64,000 nucleotides of DNA from Nostocales cyanobacterium HT-58-2 (GCA_002163975.1 CP019636.1:4041001-4105000); one strand, 5' to 3'. Counted from the first letter of the stretch, positions 52,589 through 61,942 are shown. The notes: generated by a model not told the origin, from the letters alone. Translations and numbers: made by a program.

Positions 52589-53386
52589 ATGACTGTTAAG
52601 ACTACTATTACACCTAGCGCACGCCTGATAGAGGTTTTTTCCGCCATACAAGGGGAAGGGCTGAATGTCGGAACACGTCAGATTTTTATTCGCTTTGCTC
52701 TTTGTGACTTGCGCTGTCACTTTTGCGATAGCGCACATACTTGGCATGCACCCGCCACTTGTAGAATAGAGCAAACCCCTGGGTTACGTGACTTTGAAAT
52801 ATACTCGAATCCTGTTACACTCCCCATGTTACTAGAATGGGTCGAGCGACAAAATCTGCCTTTTTTACACGATACCATTAGCCTGACTGGTGGCGAGCCG
52901 CTTCTTCATACTCCATTTTTGGTGGAATTTTTACCACAAGTACGCTCAGTGACAGGTTTACCTGTATACTTGGAGACAGGCGGACATCGTCCAGAGCAGC
53001 TAGATACCATACTACCGTACATAGACTCTGTAGGCATGGATTTCAAATTGCCTAGTACGAGTGGCGAGACCCGTTGGCAAGAACATACAAAATTTCTCGA
53101 ACTCTGTTGGAAATCACAAGTAGAAGTTTTTATCAAGATAATTGTGTCTCAAACAACAGATCCGACTGAGTTAGAACGTTCCGCTGAATTGATAGCATCT
53201 ATCAGTCCATCTATCCCTGTCTTTCTGCAACCTGTCACACCACTGGATGATCCCATCGCATTCAACCAACCACCTGTGCTTGCTCCTTCTCCCAGTCAAG
53301 TCTTGAATTGGCAAGCTTTGATGAAGCGTTACGTCAAGCAAGTACGTGTGATACCTCAGACCCATAAAATGCTTAACCAGCTGTAA
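52589..53386 (+). CDS. queE: 7-carboxy-7-deazaguanine synthase QueE
   Basis: 265 residues. Radical-SAM enzyme: 'VFSAIQGEGLNVGTRQIFIRF' (the E-x-F-x-S-I-Q-G-E-G-x-x-x-G motif), Cys triad C-x3-C-x2-C in 'ALCDLRCHFCDSAHTW' (~43-50), 'VSLTGGEPLLH'-type 'SLTGGEPLLHTPFLVEFL' (SAM site) and 'YLETGGHRPEQL'. QueE converts carboxytetrahydropterin to 7-carboxy-7-deazaguanine, the ring-contraction step for queuosine and for DNA deazapurines. No queCDF genes are adjacent. The usual final strand is present. Confidence 0.93.
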   Translation: MTVKTTITPSARLIEVFSAIQGEGLNVGTRQIFIRFALCDLRCHFCDSAHTWHAPATCRIEQTPGLRDFEIYSNPVTLPMLLEWVERQNLPFLHDTISLTGGEPLLHTPFLVEFLPQVRSVTGLPVYLETGGHRPEQLDTILPYIDSVGMDFKLPSTSGETRWQEHTKFLELCWKSQVEVFIKIIVSQTTDPTELERSAELIASISPSIPVFLQPVTPLDDPIAFNQPPVLAPSPSQVLNWQALMKRYVKQVRVIPQTHKMLNQL

Positions 53387-53681
53387 CGGATGAGAACGAA
53401 AAGACGAAGATATTGGTTGTTAGTTGTTCTATCGGCTACTCAACTAACTCCTAATCCTTCGGATATATCCTTCAAAGACACACTTGTGTTCGCTACTTAA
53501 CACCCTTCTCCCGTCGCGGGAACACGCTTTGCGCTTACGACAGGTTCCTACTGAAGTACGCAGTAGCTCACACAAGAATCACTTTGTGAAGATTCCATTA
53601 AGCAAGCCCCAGTATTATAAAATTTTGTTGCCAAAAACATTACATATAGCAGAGTTAACCTGTTCTTAATACGGAAATCAG

Positions 53682-55250
53682 ATGCTGAAAAAAGTCATTT
53701 TTTATCTCTTACACATGATTCGATCAAGGCATTGGTTTTCCCTATTAGGCGGCTCGTTAATGATTTCCGCTATAAGTATTACAGGATACGCGACCTCAGC
53801 ATTCGGTATTTCCCTGACCAACACCCTGTCCATTCCGGGTGAAAGTACAGACTTAGTTCCTTATAGTGGCAACAGTGCCAATGTCAACCGTGTAGGATTT
53901 TTTTCAGATCTCTACTACGATCGCTTTAACAATGTGTACTATGCATTGGGCGATCGCGGTCCCGGTGGCGGGAGAATTACTTACGATACGCGAGTCCAGA
54001 AAATCTCTGTAGATGTTGATCAAAACACAGGGGCGATCGCCAACTTTAAAATACTTGACACAATTCTCTTTACGAAAGATGGCAAAAATTTTAACGGATT
54101 GAACCCTAGTTTACTAAACGGTAATTCTGGAAATCTCGGCTTGAGTTTCGACCCAGAAGGGTTTGCTGTTGCTTCTAATGGGAATTTCTACGTTTCTGAT
54201 GAATATGGTCCCTCTGTATATGAATTTAAACCAGATGGTTCGTTTGTTAGGGCATTGGCAACGCCAGAAAATTTAATTCCCAAAACCCCCAATGGCAACA
54301 CAAACTATCTTGATGGTCGTCCAACCATTACTAGTGGACGTCAAGATAATCGAGGATTTGAAGGGTTGACCCTAAGCCCAGACGGTAACAAACTCTATGC
54401 TGTGTTGCAAGATCCGTTAGTGAACGAAGGTTCTAATGATGGTTCACCAGACGGACGACGTAGCCGTAATGTGAGGATAGTAGAGTTTGATACAAAAACT
54501 GCCAAAAGCACGGCGCAGTACATCTATCCCCTAGAGAGTTTGTCAGAAATTAATGGGCGTATTCCTGGAGAAGATAATGATTTTGGGGCAAATTCCCAAG
54601 GACGCAATATTGGTGTCAGTGCTATTCTTGCCCTTAATGATCAGGAATTCCTAGTTTTGGAAAGAGATAACCGTGGGTTTGGCGTGGACGCACTGAATGC
54701 ATTAGTGGATGATCCAAGCGAGACACCACCACCAGTTGCGAGTAAGCGAGTCTACAAAATTGACCTAAAAGGTGCAACCGATGTCAGTGGGATCAGTCTG
54801 GCAAATACCAACACATTACCTGCAGGTGTCAACCCAGTCAGTAAATCCCTATTTTTAGATATTGCTGCAGCTTTGAGTCCTGATAATCCTGGTGATTGGA
54901 CAAAGATAGCAGAAAAAATGGAGGGTCTTACAATTGGTCCTAGACTCAATGACGGTTCTTACGCGCTGCTCATTGGTACTGACAGTGATTTTAGTGTCAC
55001 TCAAGAAGACAATTCCATCACTCAGTTTGATATTTGTACTAATGCCAACGGTACCAGCTATAGCCGCAGAAACATAGACAGTGGCTGCCCAGAAGGTCAA
55101 AAGTTGATTCCTGGGTTTCTTTACTCGTTTAAAGTGAGTTCTGCTGAACTAGGCAAATTTGTCCCACCACAAAAAGTCCCAGAACCAACAGCCAGTGCTG
55201 GGCTAATCTTGCTTGGTTTAAGCGGTTTATGGTTGAGACGGCGAGGTTAG
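53682..55250 (+). CDS. phytase-like esterase with PEP-CTERM sorting signal
   Basis: 522 residues. Signal segment at ~18-45 ('FSLLGGSLMISAISITGYATSAFG'). A six-bladed-propeller esterase-like/phytase-like domain follows: 'DLYYDRFNNVYYALGDRG', 'DPEGFAVASNGNFYVSDEYGPSVYEF', 'FEGLTLSPDGNKLYAV', 'MEGLTIGPRLNDGSYALLIGTDSDFS'. The repeated EG-L-hydrophobic motifs bind Ca2+ in the family. The C-terminus 'VPEPTASAGLILLGLSGLWLRRR' (key PEP..., hydrophobic, RRR) is a PEP-CTERM signal, so the protein should be cut by exosortase and anchored or exported to the surface. Start could also be ATG 53718. Confidence 0.88.
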   Translation: MLKKVIFYLLHMIRSRHWFSLLGGSLMISAISITGYATSAFGISLTNTLSIPGESTDLVPYSGNSANVNRVGFFSDLYYDRFNNVYYALGDRGPGGGRITYDTRVQKISVDVDQNTGAIANFKILDTILFTKDGKNFNGLNPSLLNGNSGNLGLSFDPEGFAVASNGNFYVSDEYGPSVYEFKPDGSFVRALATPENLIPKTPNGNTNYLDGRPTITSGRQDNRGFEGLTLSPDGNKLYAVLQDPLVNEGSNDGSPDGRRSRNVRIVEFDTKTAKSTAQYIYPLESLSEINGRIPGEDNDFGANSQGRNIGVSAILALNDQEFLVLERDNRGFGVDALNALVDDPSETPPPVASKRVYKIDLKGATDVSGISLANTNTLPAGVNPVSKSLFLDIAAALSPDNPGDWTKIAEKMEGLTIGPRLNDGSYALLIGTDSDFSVTQEDNSITQFDICTNANGTSYSRRNIDSGCPEGQKLIPGFLYSFKVSSAELGKFVPPQKVPEPTASAGLILLGLSGLWLRRRG

Positions 55251-55284
55251 CCTTAAAATTTCATGAGCCTTAAAATTTCATGAG
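55251..55284. repeat. 17-bp tandem duplication
   Basis: CCTTAAAATTTCATGAG twice in direct tandem, immediately after the esterase stop. Confidence 0.95.
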
Positions 55285-55327
55285 TTAGTTGTCATTTGTG
55301 CTTATAAAAGACAAATGGCAACTAACT
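55283..55327. terminator. long hairpin between convergent genes
   Basis: AGTTAGTTG-T-CATTTGT (55283-55299) pairs with ACAAATG-G-CAACTAACT (55311-55327), 17 pairs with one T-G wobble. It can act for the esterase gene on plus or DUF3318 on minus. No long T-run on either side. Confidence 0.6.
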
Positions 55328-55339
55328 GCCTCTGTCCTT

Positions 55340-55984
55340 CTAAATTCCGCCCTCATCCGTGTTTTTGGATTTCGCTTTTGCTTTGTTTGCACTGCGTTTG
55401 AGAGCAGAGAGGCGTGCTTCGTATTTGGAACGCTGGCGCTTGCTGGGTGTCGTGTCAATCAGGGTTTTCAAGGCGCTGCCTAGACTTTTATAGGCATTGG
55501 GAAGAGTATAACCGAAGCGAGTCGCCAAGGCGATCGCCTTCTCGTCAGCATCGACGAGTTCTCTTAATTGCTTTTCACCATTATTTTTTTGATATAGTCG
55601 CCACCCCGAGACTCCGCATAAACCCAAAGCCAATACCAGCAACAGTCCATCTTGTACCCACAACTCACCTACAGCACCACCCAGACCTATCGCCAAGGCT
55701 GCCATTTCCCAACCATCTTTGGGAATAGTGTCATTCTGAATACGGGCAACTTCGTGCCAGAACAGCAAATTACGCTGATCCATCGCCAGGGAATCCCATT
55801 TTGCCAAGTCGATTTGAACTTCTACTTGGTCTTTGCCAATTTCTTCGCTGCGGATCAGGGGTGGATTCACCTCAGTCGTACCTTCAACCGTGACCCAGCT
55901 CTGCAATTCTGGCGGTAGTAGACCCTTTAACCGCCGTAGTTCAGTCATTTCCGCTTTGGCAGAGGAGGTTACATAGGATGTCAT
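55340..55984 (-). CDS. DUF3318 family protein
   Basis: 214 residues. The DUF3318 pattern: 'AEMTELRRLKGLLPPELQSWVTVE', 'IDLAKWDSLAMDQRNLLFWHEVARIQNDTIPKDGWEMAALAIGLGGAVGELWVQDG' (key FWHEVARIQ and GGAVGE), two membrane helices (~103-120, ~124-135), then 'ADEKAIALATRFGYTLPNAYKSLGSALKTLI' and a Lys-rich tail. Conserved and restricted to cyanobacteria and some plastids; function unknown. Confidence 0.88.
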   Translation of the reverse strand: MTSYVTSSAKAEMTELRRLKGLLPPELQSWVTVEGTTEVNPPLIRSEEIGKDQVEVQIDLAKWDSLAMDQRNLLFWHEVARIQNDTIPKDGWEMAALAIGLGGAVGELWVQDGLLLVLALGLCGVSGWRLYQKNNGEKQLRELVDADEKAIALATRFGYTLPNAYKSLGSALKTLIDTTPSKRQRSKYEARLSALKRSANKAKAKSKNTDEGGI

Positions 55985-56059
55985 AATATCCAGCCCTAGA
56001 AAACTTCAGTATATTGAGGGTATCACTTTGGAGTATAGCGATTTCACTGGCGATCGGAC

Positions 56060-56617
56060 TCATTCGCCAGGAAAACTTCCCCTTCTTTTGCGAGCTTGCA
56101 TGGCCTTTTCTAAAAGTTCTAGCAACCCAGGAGCTTGTTCTTGAATGCTGAGTAAAATTCTCTCTCCCAGTTCTACATTTCCTGGGTCGTAACCTGTGTT
56201 CATCACCTCCATCAGACGGGGTATTGCCACAGTATCAACAAGCTGAACTAACCCATGTAAACAACGGTTAAACTGTTTTTCTGTAAGAATCGAGTCTTCC
56301 AAAGGAAACTCAATGATGGCACGAATCTCTCCATCTGATGGGTCATACTCCCATTGCAGCATTTTGGTTTCCCAAGAGATAGAAAGCATTGTTTGAAGAA
56401 TAGCAGCCTTATGCGGATGGTCTGTTACTCCTGATAGCACCTGAGGCGCAAATAGCCGGAAAAATCTTCCGTCCTCATCGAGCTGGACAACAATCAGGAA
56501 GTCTTCAACATTATCACTTTCTACACCCGTGATAATACGTTCTTCTTCTTCGTCAATACGATAGTCCCAACCAAGGTTGTCTAAGTAATAAGCAATCTGT
56601 TGCAAGTCAGCTGCCAT
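56060..56617 (-). CDS. YbjN-like / type-III-secretion-chaperone-like protein
   Basis: 185 residues from ATG 56617 (GAGG upstream); an in-frame start at 56671 would add 18 hydrophobic residues. The fold pattern 'LQQIAYYLDNLGWDYRIDEEEERI', 'FLIVVQLDEDGRFFRLFAPQVL', 'KAAILQTMLSISWETKMLQWEYDPSDGEIRAIIEFPLEDS' (key LQWEYD..DGEIRA) is that of YbjN/chaperone-type domains, small dimeric alpha-beta proteins. The C-terminal ~60 residues are helical with a basic end. Role unknown; conserved in cyanobacteria by my recollection. Confidence 0.7.
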   Translation of the reverse strand: MAADLQQIAYYLDNLGWDYRIDEEEERIITGVESDNVEDFLIVVQLDEDGRFFRLFAPQVLSGVTDHPHKAAILQTMLSISWETKMLQWEYDPSDGEIRAIIEFPLEDSILTEKQFNRCLHGLVQLVDTVAIPRLMEVMNTGYDPGNVELGERILLSIQEQAPGLLELLEKAMQARKRRGSFPGE

Positions 56618-56903
56618 AAAAGCCTCATAGGTTAACAGAGCGGCTGTTATCAGACCTAGTTTAACCTGCAAAGGGGAGGGACATACTCATGCTACTGCTA
56701 CCTTCTTTTTTCTCGTGTTCTGTTCTCCACGTACAAAATCATTGTCAAGAAAATGACAAGAAACGCACAAATTGAACACTAACTACTGTTCGCCTAACGA
56801 ATTAGGTTGAAGTTTTTACAGTTTTCTGTCTGGTAGCAGATTGCAAGAAAGTATAGTTTTTACTTAAATAATAGCGGCTTCAATATGTACAAACCTGTTA
56901 AAT

Positions 56904-57926
56904 ATGTCCGACTATCTTACAACAACAGCAGCCATTATTCAGCAAACAAAATCAATTGAGGAAGGTCTGCCTATAAAAAATGACGCTTGCCGCTCAAAAC
57001 TTTTTTTCCATCCATCTCCAACTTCAAAAGTTTGTCTTTTTTTTCATGGATTTACTGCTGGTCCTTACCAATTTGACCCTATAGGAAAAAAATTATTTGA
57101 GGCTGGTTACAATGTTTTGGTTCCCTTACAACCAGGTCATGGAGTCGTGGGAAATTGGGATGGACATAATCCTCCTCCCTTACCTACCAAACCCGAAATA
57201 TATCAAGATTTTGCCCTTTCATGGTTAAAAATTGCGCAAGATTTAGGACAGCAAGTTATAGTTGGGGGATTATCCACAGGTGGAACTTTAGCCGCTTGGT
57301 TAGCCTTGGAATATCCCCAACAAATTGAGAAAGCTTTACTATTTTCACCTTACATAAGTGGGAATAATGGAATAATCAATTTCATTGTGGAAATTCTCCC
57401 AATTTATTATCAATGGCTGAATAAAGATAATCCAGGAAATTTTGGCTACGATGGCTTTCGTATGCCTGCATTGCGGCTATTTTTAGATATAGGTCAAGAA
57501 CTGATCCACAGAGTAGAAAAGGATGCAGCAGCACCCATGTTTGTGATTGCTAGTGAAAGTGACCAAGCTATCAACCAGAGTGATTTACGAAATTTTGCTC
57601 TGGCTACAATCAAACATCAGGAAAAATCCTGGTATTACAGCTTTGATAAAATGTTTGAAATTCCCCATACTATGATGACAGAAGCCGAGGGGAATAAATA
57701 TCAAGACCTGCTGAGTACGGTGGCTAAAGCTTATGTTGAAAGCGATATTACCTGGGCTGAAGTTATGGAAATTGGTTATCAAATCCTGCAAGGAAAAACT
57801 TTTGATAATGCAGTCAACGAGCTAAATTTGCCTGAAAGAGTTTCACTAGATTTATCGGTGATGTTGGCAGTCATGGATAAGCAAGTGATTATTGATGCTT
57901 ATAAAGAGTCGTATGCAATAATCTAA
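56904..57926 (+). CDS. alpha/beta hydrolase
   Basis: 340 residues, no signal peptide. 'VCLFFHGFTAGPYQFDPIGKKLFEAGYNVLVPLQPGHG' (oxyanion HGF), nucleophile elbow 'GGLSTGGTLAAWLA' with S124, acid in 'VIASESDQAINQ' and final His in 'FEIPHTMMTEAEGN'. All three catalytic residues are visible. The C-terminal ~70 residues form an extra helical domain ('VMEIGYQILQGKTFDNAVNELNL'). It resembles carboxylesterase/thioesterase-like enzymes; substrate unknown. The unknown helical membrane gene follows 287 bases downstream on the same strand; a hairpin lies between them. Confidence 0.8.
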   Translation: MSDYLTTTAAIIQQTKSIEEGLPIKNDACRSKLFFHPSPTSKVCLFFHGFTAGPYQFDPIGKKLFEAGYNVLVPLQPGHGVVGNWDGHNPPPLPTKPEIYQDFALSWLKIAQDLGQQVIVGGLSTGGTLAAWLALEYPQQIEKALLFSPYISGNNGIINFIVEILPIYYQWLNKDNPGNFGYDGFRMPALRLFLDIGQELIHRVEKDAAAPMFVIASESDQAINQSDLRNFALATIKHQEKSWYYSFDKMFEIPHTMMTEAEGNKYQDLLSTVAKAYVESDITWAEVMEIGYQILQGKTFDNAVNELNLPERVSLDLSVMLAVMDKQVIIDAYKESYAII

Positions 57927-58115
57927 TTTTCTCTCTAGACTACAAGTTTTGAGATAGATAAACAAAACCTTCTTCCAGAGAGGAATTCTACTGGTAAACT
58001 GTTCGTGCAAGAAGTTTACTTCTACCATAATATTTACTTAATCTAATTTTATTAACAAGTAAAAAATAATACAAAATTTGCGATAGAGTAAATATCAATA
58101 CTTTAGTTAATCATT

Positions 58116-58147
58116 TTCCCCTGGTAGTTTGTTTCAGGGGGGATTTT
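58116..58147 (+). terminator. hairpin between the hydrolase and the next gene
   Basis: CCCCTG (58118-58123) pairs with CAGGGG (58135-58140), then GGATTTTAG. It may end the hydrolase transcript, separating the two genes. Confidence 0.5.
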
Positions 58148-58213
58148 AGTCTATCTGTTGGTGCACTCTTACCTGACTAGCAACTTGGGTAATTTAGTAA
58201 CCAGGAGAGAATT

Positions 58214-59491
58214 GTGAGTTTAGCAGTGACAGCAACCTTTGTACTTGCTGATTGGATTGTCAAAGGACTAGCAGATGGTACTTTCGTACGTATTGGAGGT
58301 GTAATTCGGGATGTAGCGACAGGACATATCGTTACTTTGTTAAAAGAAATTAAACCAGATACTTATCCTTCCTCTAATAATTTACTAAGCTTAATATTCT
58401 CAGGAGCAAATTCGATTGGTCTAATAACCAATGCTGCTATTTCAGCAAAAGGATTGGCTGATGTTAATGAAAGACTTGGTGGAATTGAAAATCAGTTAGG
58501 GAGAATAGAGCAATATCAGCAATCTGTGCAACCAAGTCAAAGCATCTTACAGGTAACTACTGCTGCCAGTGTACTAAACCTTGGTGTCTCAGTCATGAGT
58601 TTTGCTGTAATAGCACAACGTCTAAAGGAATTAGAGCAACGCTTACAACAAGCACAAGAAGTTTTAAACAAAATTAACCGCAAAATTGACCTTGGTTACT
58701 ATGCAAATTTTCGTGCTGCATTAGATTTAGCAATTAATGCTTTTACAATGAGCAAAGTGGAAAATCGTAGAAGTAGTGCTTTACAAGCTATCAATCGCTT
58801 TTTGGAAGCTGAACATATTTATATTGACTACACAGACACCGAACTTGAACAAAAAAGTCAAATTGCTGATGAATACTTGCTGACTTTATCATTAGCTTAT
58901 CTTGCTGAAGCGCGTTGCTATCTGGAATTAGAAGAACACGAGACAGCATTACGTCGTTTTAAAGAAGGGTCATTAGTCCTTCGTTCACGTATTCATAAAT
59001 ACATAGACATTCTACTGACCTCCAACCCCGCAGCATATTTACAGCCTTGGTTTAAAGGTGTAATTGATTTACATAGGCTAACACGTGTTTACCAATGGAT
59101 TGATCCAGCATTAGATGAAAATGCTGTGTTTGAGATGCAACGTCAAAATTTCATTAATATGGTACGCGAGCCCAATAAATGGGTTGCTTCTCTTCCACCA
59201 GCAATTTTAAGTCGTGTTGAAGTTCAAGGTGGTTTATTTGGACCTAGTGAGAGTGCTTTGATGAGAGAAGCTGAAAAACGTCTTCCTCAAGTTCTAGAGG
59301 TTATGGAATCCATGATTGAAACAAATCGTCGTTTTGAAGCATATCAAGCAGAAGTACAAACAATATCACAACTTGGAATAAGTTTCCATAAATGGCTTAA
59401 ATTAACTCCATCTACAGAAGAAAAACCCGATAAGGGAAATTTGATGTACATTATTCCGGAAAAACCTTTAAATTTGCAACTATTGAGTTAA
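58214..59491 (+). CDS. unknown helical membrane protein with two TM-coiled-coil hairpins
   Basis: 425 residues from GTG 58214 (AGGAGAGAATT upstream). I do not recognise the family. Layout: a mixed N-terminal region (1-50), a hydrophobic segment (~55-80, 'LLSLIFSGANSIGLITNAAISA'), a coiled coil ('VNERLGGIENQLGRIEQYQQ', ~84-103), a second hydrophobic segment (~112-135, 'LQVTTAASVLNLGVSVMSFAVIA'), and a second coiled coil ('LKELEQRLQQAQEVLNKI', ~137-154). The remaining ~270 residues are helical, TPR-like in places ('LSLAYLAEARCYLELEEHETALRRFKEG'). The two-hairpin layout is also seen in helical pore-forming proteins, but this is only an architectural likeness. Confidence 0.7.
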   Translation: MSLAVTATFVLADWIVKGLADGTFVRIGGVIRDVATGHIVTLLKEIKPDTYPSSNNLLSLIFSGANSIGLITNAAISAKGLADVNERLGGIENQLGRIEQYQQSVQPSQSILQVTTAASVLNLGVSVMSFAVIAQRLKELEQRLQQAQEVLNKINRKIDLGYYANFRAALDLAINAFTMSKVENRRSSALQAINRFLEAEHIYIDYTDTELEQKSQIADEYLLTLSLAYLAEARCYLELEEHETALRRFKEGSLVLRSRIHKYIDILLTSNPAAYLQPWFKGVIDLHRLTRVYQWIDPALDENAVFEMQRQNFINMVREPNKWVASLPPAILSRVEVQGGLFGPSESALMREAEKRLPQVLEVMESMIETNRRFEAYQAEVQTISQLGISFHKWLKLTPSTEEKPDKGNLMYIIPEKPLNLQLLS

Positions 59492-59555
59492 ACACAACAA
59501 TCGCTCTTTTCTTGCTCTTTGTGTCCTTTGTGTCTTAGTGGTTCGTAAATAGTTA

Positions 59556-59580
59556 AAAGGTGCGTTACGCTAACGCACCC
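59556..59580. repeat. GGTGCGTTA palindrome
   Basis: GGTGCGTTA and TAACGCACC flank a short centre, the shortest form of the family at 15531 and 30949. The flanking CTACTGGCG also matches the end of the MITE-like element at 15423. Confidence 0.8.
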
Positions 59581-59673
59581 TACTGGCGCTAGCCTGCGTA
59601 CGTGGGCTTTATTTCTTTGGTCAACCAATATAGACGTTTTTATACCTGTGACAAGTAGCTCAACATAAATAAA

Positions 59674-59751
59674 TGTAGGAGGGGTTAGCCTTTGAGTACC
59701 CATGCTGTCCAAGAGATAGATGCTGTACTCACAGGAAGACTGCATCCTACA
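59674..59751. repeat. inverted repeat TGTAGGA ... TCCTACA
   Basis: Outer arms TGTAGGA (59674-59680) and TCCTACA (59745-59751), inner GAGTAC and GTACTC. A member of the GTAGGA-type repeat set, without the GCGTTA core. Confidence 0.7.
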
Positions 59752-59840
59752 AAAAATTCTGTTGTCTGTTAAGCGTTCCCTATTCCCTCTTAATTTGTAG
59801 GCAGCCTAGTGTTTGGTATGTGGAAAATACTGCAACAAAG

Positions 59841-61592
59841 CTAATGCAATAGTTCCTCAACCTGATGCTGACTCCATAAAGTTCTGTAAAGCCCTGGCTG
59901 CTGCAAAAGTTCTATCTGCGTACCTGTCTGAACGATTTTCCCCTTGTCCATGACGAAAATTCGGTCAGCCGCAGCAGCAGCAGAAAGTTGATGAGTGATA
60001 AAAACGACTGTTTTTCGTTGCGTCCCACCAGAGAGATTTCTCAAGATGGCTGTTGCTGTTTGATTATCCACACTGGAGAGTGCGTCATCCAACATTAATA
60101 CTGGGGCATCAACGAGCATTGCTCTAGCCAAGGCAGTACGTTGTCTTTGACCGCCAGAAAGAGTAATGCCTCGCTCCCCTACAATTGTTTCATATTGTTG
60201 GGGGAAGTTGATAATTTCTGGATGAATTTGCGCCATGATTGCCGCGTATTCCACGTCTTGTTGTTCACTGACAGGATCGCCGTAGCGGATGTTATTTTTC
60301 ACTGTTGTGCTGAACAGAAAGCTATCTTGGGGCACATAGGCGATCGCACTCCTGAGATCTGCCAAGTCTATTTTGGTAATATCCACCCCATCCAAAAACA
60401 ACTGTCCCGGCTCAATATCCAGCAATCTTGGCACAGCATTTGCCAAAGTTGATTTCCCCGAACCAATAGCGCCGACAATTGCTACTGTCTCCCCGGGAGA
60501 AATGGTAAAGTTTACCTTGTCTAGTGCGGGAGTGGTGGAACCAGGGTAAGTGTAACTGAGGTTTCTTGCTCTGAGTTCTCCTCTCACCTGCTCTCGTGGC
60601 AGATGAATGACTTCTGGCACGTTTTTAATTTTAGGTGTGACAGTTAAAATTGCCTCAATGCGGTCAATGCTCACTTCACCCCGTTGGTAGGCGGTAATAG
60701 TGAATCCCAATAGAGCTGTGGGGAAAACGAGACGCTCTACGTAGAGCAGTAGCGCGACAAAGTCACCAACAGCAAGAGTTCCATTGGCTATCCGCGTAGC
60801 CCCTAGCCAAATAATGATAAAAGAACTGATCGTAGCTAGCCCACCAATAAGTGGAAACAGTGTATTTCGACTTTTTGCTAGTTTCACATTAGCCTGTAAT
60901 AGTTCCCGATTTTCACTGGCAAAGGCACGACGCTCGTTTTCTTCTTGAGAGTAGATTTTTATGAGAGCTATGCCACTGACATCCTCTTGGATGAGTTTGC
61001 TGATGTCCGAGAGTCTCTCTTGTACGTCTAACTGTTCCATGCGTAGGCGATCGCTAAACAAATGCACCAAGAAAAACATCACAGGATACACTGCTAGTGA
61101 GGCTAATGTGAGATCCACACTGAGCGACAGCATAACTGGCAAGGTGAGAGCATAGGCAAAGAGCGTATTCGCCAAACTTAGTACTGCAAAACCCAGTAGC
61201 CGTCGGATATTGTCTACATCACTTGTCGCTCGACTAATCAAATCGCCTGCGGTATTGTTGGCAAAATAAGATGGTTCCAGTTTCAGTAAGTGTTCAAAAA
61301 TCCGTTGTTTGAGGTCAAATTCTACCTGACGCCCTACGCCAAACAGCCAAATTCGGGACGCCATCCGGATAAGCCACATGGCTGAACTTAATAATACAAT
61401 TTGTAGTGCAAGATATATAACTTGATCTAGGCTAAATTTTCCTGAGAGTCGGTCAACTGCAGAGCGAATTAACAAAGGGATGTAAACACCCAACCCATTA
61501 ACAATCAATAAAGCGATGATGCCTAATGTCGCCTCTCGCCAATGGGGACGTAGATATGCACCGAGTTTAGCTAGCCGTCGTGATTGTGCCAT
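59841..61592 (-). CDS. ABC exporter, fused membrane and ATPase domains
   Basis: 583 residues. Type IV exporter half-transporter: six membrane helices in ~20-300 ('REATLGIIALLIVNGLGVYIPLLI' first), then an ATPase domain with Walker A 'VGAIGSGKSTLANAV' (~368-382), signature 'TLSGGQRQRTALARAM', Walker B 'VLMLDDALSSVD' and H-loop 'VFITHQL'. Full catalytic set, so it should work as a homodimer. It belongs to the MdlB/multidrug-lipid exporter group by eye; the substrate is unknown. It starts 67 bases from the transposon-end copy at 61660. Confidence 0.92.
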   Translation of the reverse strand: MAQSRRLAKLGAYLRPHWREATLGIIALLIVNGLGVYIPLLIRSAVDRLSGKFSLDQVIYLALQIVLLSSAMWLIRMASRIWLFGVGRQVEFDLKQRIFEHLLKLEPSYFANNTAGDLISRATSDVDNIRRLLGFAVLSLANTLFAYALTLPVMLSLSVDLTLASLAVYPVMFFLVHLFSDRLRMEQLDVQERLSDISKLIQEDVSGIALIKIYSQEENERRAFASENRELLQANVKLAKSRNTLFPLIGGLATISSFIIIWLGATRIANGTLAVGDFVALLLYVERLVFPTALLGFTITAYQRGEVSIDRIEAILTVTPKIKNVPEVIHLPREQVRGELRARNLSYTYPGSTTPALDKVNFTISPGETVAIVGAIGSGKSTLANAVPRLLDIEPGQLFLDGVDITKIDLADLRSAIAYVPQDSFLFSTTVKNNIRYGDPVSEQQDVEYAAIMAQIHPEIINFPQQYETIVGERGITLSGGQRQRTALARAMLVDAPVLMLDDALSSVDNQTATAILRNLSGGTQRKTVVFITHQLSAAAAADRIFVMDKGKIVQTGTQIELLQQPGLYRTLWSQHQVEELLH

Positions 61593-61659
61593 TTAAGTCA
61601 TTAAGCAACCTCTTAATGATAAACTAAGCCAAAATGGGCTTGTCTTTATACCTAAAAAG

Positions 61660-61730
61660 TAGCGGGAGCTTGATAGCCCCGTCAATTCATTGCGGGGTGG
61701 AAAAGCGACACGGGCTGTTAAAACAGCCTT
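61660..61730 (+). mobile_element. IS200/IS605 end-like structure, copy A
   Basis: TAGCGGGAGC, then a CCCCG/CGGGG hairpin, AAAAGCGACACG, and a GGCTGTT/AACAGCC hairpin. The same order of words and hairpins occurs in copy B (61943-62011), which is the left end of the intact element. Copy A leads straight into a transposase fragment at 61750. Confidence 0.6.
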
Positions 61731-61749
61731 ATTTGTGAGGGGATTAAAT

Positions 61750-61862
61750 ATGCCCCGGAGTACTAAACCATCTTTTGTTTTAGAACTACCGTTAAAGGTA
61801 GACAGCGAACAAGATTCAGAACTGCAATCAAGATTTAATGCAGCTATGCGTTTATTTAACAT
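61750..61862 (+). pseudogene. N-terminal fragment of an IS605 OrfB/TnpB-like transposase
   Basis: ATG 61750 begins 'PRSTKPSFVLELPLKV' and runs to 'SRFNAAMRLFN', the usual opening of one cyanobacterial OrfB/TnpB group. After ~37 residues the similarity stops and frame-unrelated sequence follows. The catalytic part is missing. It differs from the intact tnpB downstream, so it belongs to another element. Confidence 0.6.
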
Positions 61863-61942
61863 AGAAAGGACGAGCTGGGGAGGCTGGGGAAGCTTCGGGA
61901 GCAGGAGAAGAATGAAAAATAATCTTCTATTGCTATCAAAAC

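Larger units (their letters stand above)
59492..59840. other. repeat-bearing intergenic region 59492-59840
   Basis: 349 bases between convergent genes. It holds a GGTGCGTTA palindrome and a TGTAGGA inverted repeat, annotated separately. No gene seen. Confidence 0.7.

Noticed and set aside
53387..53681. Repeat-like TCCCGTCGCGGGAAC segment before the phytase-like gene
   Set aside because: It shares only a short word with 43157-43172, too little to call a repeat family.
55289..55483. Short plus-strand frame opposite DUF3318
   Set aside because: Shadow of the DUF3318 gene and of the hairpin at 55283-55327.
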